Assembly: GCA_947627355.1 (NCBI GenBank)
Contig: CANQVX010000010.1
Coordinates: forward strand, 1-56,615
Source: an uncultured Bacilli bacterium
Lineage (GTDB): Bacteria > Bacillota_I > Bacilli_A > RFN20 > CAG-631
Length of the DNA stretch: 56,615 nt
Direction of reading: 5' to 3'
Below, piece after piece: positions 54,616 to 56,615 of this stretch (the first letter of the stretch is position 1; every line of letters begins with the position of its first letter). The position numbers and the translations under genes were made by a program. The notes under the pieces are model-generated. The model was given only the letters and a program-made list of their open reading frames with translations. It ran no database searches and was not told the DNA's origin.

Positions 54616-54946
54616 TCAATTTGGTTTAATTTTAAGCTTTCTATTTTTATCAGTGTTTATCACACTGAGCAGTGATATCTTTTCTTATCAATCATTTACT
54701 ACTACTTTTTATTCCCAAACTATGAGTATTGTTAATGACATTCAAAAGAATGGTTATAACAAGTATCGTACCGATGAGTTAGTAGAAAAATATGAAATTG
54801 ATTTATTTCAAATTGACAAAGTAACACAAACAGATTTCGTTCAATATAAGATTTTGTTCGTTAAAAATTATGAGTCAAAACTATTTATTGACAATACACT
54901 AGATAGAAAAGTCGTTAAAAGATATGAAATTTTCAGAAAGGAGTGA
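54608..54946 (+). CDS. Minor pilin-like protein with TTG start
   Basis: 112 aa. Start is TTG at 54608, with GAGGTG 7 nt upstream. One N-terminal membrane span (GLILSFLFLSVFITL) followed by a small outside domain, a TadE/TadF or pseudopilin-like build. No prepilin leader, no Gly before the hydrophobic run. Overlaps the tadC-like gene by 8 nt; ends in TGA, 4 nt before the pilin-like ORF. Confidence 0.6.
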   Translation: MSNQFGLILSFLFLSVFITLSSDIFSYQSFTTTFYSQTMSIVNDIQKNGYNKYRTDELVEKYEIDLFQIDKVTQTDFVQYKILFVKNYESKLFIDNTLDRKVVKRYEIFRKE

Positions 54947-54950
54947 GAGA

Positions 54951-55097
54951 ATGTCTGAATTTAAAGCTCAATTACTTGGCGTTCTAATTGTTATTGGATT
55001 ATTTGGAATTATTGCTGCAGGATTCAAAACAGTAGTTAGCAACACTATGGAAAAAATTGAAACACAAGCATCATCATTAAGCGTTCCATCCAACTAA
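54951..55097 (+). CDS. Flp-pilin-like 48-residue protein
   Basis: A short open frame with a strong AAGGAG ribosome site 9 nt upstream, too small for many gene callers. MSEFKAQLLGVLIVIGLFGI is a short polar start and a hydrophobic helix (about 8-25), then an amphipathic tail NTMEKIETQASSLS. Size and build fit a Flp pilin subunit, but the Flp processing motif (Gly before xxxxE-Tyr) is missing. It closes the Tad-like operon, and a strong ribosome site fits a highly made subunit. The best candidate for the fibre protein. Confidence 0.65.
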   Translation: MSEFKAQLLGVLIVIGLFGIIAAGFKTVVSNTMEKIETQASSLSVPSN

Positions 55098-55122
55098 TTT
55101 CTTGGTTAAAGTAATTTTTATC

Positions 55123-55159
55123 AAACCTTCTTCATAAAATTTATGGAGGAGGTTTTTTT
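55123..55159 (+). terminator. Terminator of the Tad-like operon overlapping the next ribosome site
   Basis: AAACCTTCTTCA (55123-55134) pairs, with two GU pairs, with TGGAGGAGGTTT (55144-55155), loop TAAAATTTA, then a T run ending at the next ATG (55160). The right arm is also the GGAGGAGG ribosome site of the SpoIVFA-like gene. TAATTTT (55112-55118), 14 nt, CATAAAAT (55133-55140) inside it resembles a sigma-E promoter. Confidence 0.75.
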
Positions 55160-55774
55160 ATGGAAAACTATGATGAAATTTATAAAAGAATTCATAAACG
55201 AAAACAAATAAATCAAGATAAAGAAATAAGAAATGAAAAGCCTAAAAAAGGTAGTGTTTTAAAAATTTTTAATCGACTACTTGGAATAGCCTCTTTAATT
55301 TTGGCCTTTTTAATTTATGCTTATAAAGATCCAAGTGCTAGTTTTGTAAATAAAATATTCCATACTAACTTAAACTTTACTAGTTTTAATCAAAAAATAG
55401 TTAATTTAAGTAATAATTTAACAAGTTTCTTTAACTTTGCTAGTAAAAATAAAACCACAACAAATGATATTCCAGTTTCAAGCAATTCAAAATTTATTAA
55501 AGTTAGTGATTATTATTATACTAATGATGAACATACAGCATATCCTTTTTCTAGTGGTACAGTATTAAGCATTGAAAATGAAAAAGGCTACAAAATCATG
55601 ATTCGTCATGATAATGGCTATATAGGTATCTATGATGAATTAGATACATGTCTAGTAAAAGATTATGATAGAATTGATGTTAATACAAAACTGGGTTATT
55701 TTGAAAAAGAATTTGGTTTATATTTTATAAAAGATAAAATTACTTATACTTATGAAGATATTATCAAAAATTAA
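55160..55774 (+). CDS. SpoIVFA-like protein with inactive M23/LytM domain
   Basis: 204 aa. Basic cytosolic N-terminus (about 1-35), one membrane span (about 40-60; LLGIASLILAFLIYAY), a spacer, then a degenerate LytM-type domain (about 125-200: YPFSSGTVLSIENEKGYKIMIRHDNGYIGIYDEL). The zinc ligands of active M23 peptidases (HxxxD and HxH) are absent, as in SpoIVFA. It overlaps the M50 protease gene and precedes the presumed rplU, the exact spoIVFA-spoIVFB-rplU order of Bacillus. SpoIVFA holds the SpoIVFB protease inactive. Low sequence identity; context is strong. Confidence 0.7.
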   Translation: MENYDEIYKRIHKRKQINQDKEIRNEKPKKGSVLKIFNRLLGIASLILAFLIYAYKDPSASFVNKIFHTNLNFTSFNQKIVNLSNNLTSFFNFASKNKTTTNDIPVSSNSKFIKVSDYYYTNDEHTAYPFSSGTVLSIENEKGYKIMIRHDNGYIGIYDELDTCLVKDYDRIDVNTKLGYFEKEFGLYFIKDKITYTYEDIIKN

Positions 55775-56516
55775 TGATTTTATTGATATAAAAATATCTA
55801 CATATTTGCTTTTGCTAATCACATTTTTATCCGGTCAATTCAAAAATATTTTAATATTTTTAATACTTTCTGGAATACATGAATTAGGTCATTTAATAGT
55901 TTGTTTGTTTTTTAAAGTAAAGGTTAAAAAGATAACCATTTTACCATTTGGTTTTAATTTAAAAATAGATGATATAAGTTATTTAAAATCATATAAAGTA
56001 TGTATTATTTATCTATTTGGACCTTTGATGTTCATATTAAATCTATTCTTGATTAAGTTTTTGTATGTTCATAACATTATTAGTTATACAACTTATATGT
56101 TTTCTAAAAATGCTAATATAGCTATAAATGTCTTTAATCTTTTACCAATTTATCCTTTAGATGGCTATCACATAATAAATAGTATCATGCAATATGCCTT
56201 AACGTATAAAAAAACATTGATTCTATCAGTAGTTTTATCAATTATATTTTTTATTGGTTTACTTATTTATAACATCTATAATCCACAAATTGTGATAACT
56301 ATCTTTCTATTTTTTATGCAAATTATGTATTTAAAAGAAATTCCTATGCTTTATAAACGTTTTCTAATTGAAAAGACTTATCAAAAGAAACATAAAAATT
56401 TTAAGATCATCAATAACTATGACATGTATAAAGAAAAAAACAATTATAAAATCGAAAAAAATGCCGTTTTAGATGACAAAAAAATAGCATTAAAACTATT
56501 AAGTAAAAATAAATAA
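55752..56516 (+). CDS. Site-2 protease, SpoIVFB-like (M50)
   Basis: 254 aa, about six membrane spans. Zinc site HELGH (His43, Glu44, His47) and the third ligand in NLLPIYPLDGYH (Asp) are intact, so it is likely an active intramembrane protease. The C-terminal tail (YKRFLIEKTYQKKH onward) resembles the cytosolic part of SpoIVFB. In Bacillus it cuts pro-sigma-K in the mother cell. Starts 23 nt inside the upstream gene with no own ribosome site, so coupled. May have another target if the host does not sporulate. Confidence 0.78.
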   Translation: MKILSKINDFIDIKISTYLLLLITFLSGQFKNILIFLILSGIHELGHLIVCLFFKVKVKKITILPFGFNLKIDDISYLKSYKVCIIYLFGPLMFILNLFLIKFLYVHNIISYTTYMFSKNANIAINVFNLLPIYPLDGYHIINSIMQYALTYKKTLILSVVLSIIFFIGLLIYNIYNPQIVITIFLFFMQIMYLKEIPMLYKRFLIEKTYQKKHKNFKIINNYDMYKEKNNYKIEKNAVLDDKKIALKLLSKNK

Positions 56517-56563
56517 CTCGATGCTCTTTATATATTATTAATATATAAATTTTCAAAAAACAA

Positions 56564-56592
56564 TTGACTATCATTAGCCTTTTTGTTAAAAT
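56564..56592 (+). promoter_or_regulatory. Promoter, probably of rplU
   Basis: TTGACT (56564-56569), 17 nt, TAAAAT (56587-56592). Transcription would start near 56599. Confidence 0.75.
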
Positions 56593-56596
56593 CTTT

Positions 56597-56615
56597 GTGT
56601 TGCACCTGAGCTTTG
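56597..56615 (+). promoter_or_regulatory. Start of a leader RNA, possibly the L21 leader (cut by window end)
   Basis: Sequence after the promoter is GC-richer than the flanks (GTTGCACCTGAGC). In Firmicutes the spoIVFB-rplU gap carries an L21 autoregulatory leader. Only about 19 nt are visible, so this is inferred from position. Confidence 0.35.

Noticed and set aside
56527-56549. AT-only inverted repeat after the M50 gene as a terminator
   Set aside because: Stem has no GC pair and no clean T run follows; not enough for an intrinsic terminator.
1-56615. Mycoplasma-type code with TGA as Trp
   Set aside because: Several genes end in TGA at the expected family length, Trp positions use TGG, and no in-frame TGA interrupts the conserved genes.
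1-56615. CRISPR arrays, insertion sequences, rRNA genes
   Set aside because: No regularly spaced direct repeats, transposase genes or rRNA-like sequence were seen on either strand.

Overview
The window is low-GC DNA with Firmicutes (Bacilli-type) gene order: polA-mutM-coaE-dnaB-dnaI, dnaG-rpoD-trmK, tig/lon-engB, ezrA-cysteine desulfurase-thiI, and a SpoIVFA/SpoIVFB-like pair ending just before what looks like the rplU promoter. TGA is used as a real stop codon (for example at 14513-14515, 44707-44709, 53270-53272 and 54944-54946). The standard code therefore applies, and this is not a Mycoplasma/Spiroplasma-type genome. Small genome-type traits, AT-rich spacers, an MG284/MPN403-like gene and several degenerate domains suggest an uncultured, possibly gut-associated lineage near the Erysipelotrichia/RF39/Mollicutes boundary. 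That placement is inference.

Layout. 1-712: end of a LysR-type regulator. 737-9901 (minus strand): DNA replication and repair block dnaE, polA, mutM, coaE, dnaB, dnaI; nrdR, usual between coaE and dnaB, is absent. 9985-14935 (minus): NUDIX hydrolase, MscS channel, NAD(P)H-hydrate repair enzyme, and an NfnA/NfnB-like electron-bifurcating transhydrogenase, which together form a pyridine-nucleotide-centred cluster. 15024-23838 (minus): five surface lipoproteins in a row, most with Ser-rich stalks, including an M6-like zinc protease and a BspA-type LRR protein. Four form one operon with a clear promoter and terminator. 24136-24389: divergent tRNA-Gly(TCC) and tRNA-Arg(TCT). 24436-33907 (plus): copA with a near-perfect CIRCE element, an unknown helical protein, tig, lon, engB, then a SpoVID-like plus YsxE-like pair. 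33933-37890 (minus): thiI, cysteine desulfurase, ezrA without a membrane anchor. 38076-43385: rpmE (plus), then trmK, rpoD, dnaG, glyS (minus). 43598-50125: galE, acyltransferase-like protein, GPH sugar symporter, typA, M15-like peptidase, DUF2188 protein. 50316-55097 (plus): a compact Tad/type II-like pilus or secretion operon ending in a 48-residue pilin-like ORF. 55160-56516: SpoIVFA/SpoIVFB-like pair. 56564-56615: promoter and start of a leader, probably for rplU.

Most interesting points: the minimal Tad-like operon whose pilin-like proteins lack prepilin peptidase motifs; reduced sporulation-type genes (SpoVID without LysM, an apparent YsxE pseudokinase, a SpoIVFA/B pair) in a Mollicute-like background; a CIRCE operator in front of a copper ATPase; a recurring CGATAGAATC-like 17-mer mostly on one DNA strand; and loss of key residues or segments in DnaI (P-loop), NnrE (epimerase half), DnaE (PHP), PolA (3'-5' exonuclease) and EzrA (TM anchor). 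All functional calls come from reading the sequence; no database search was run.
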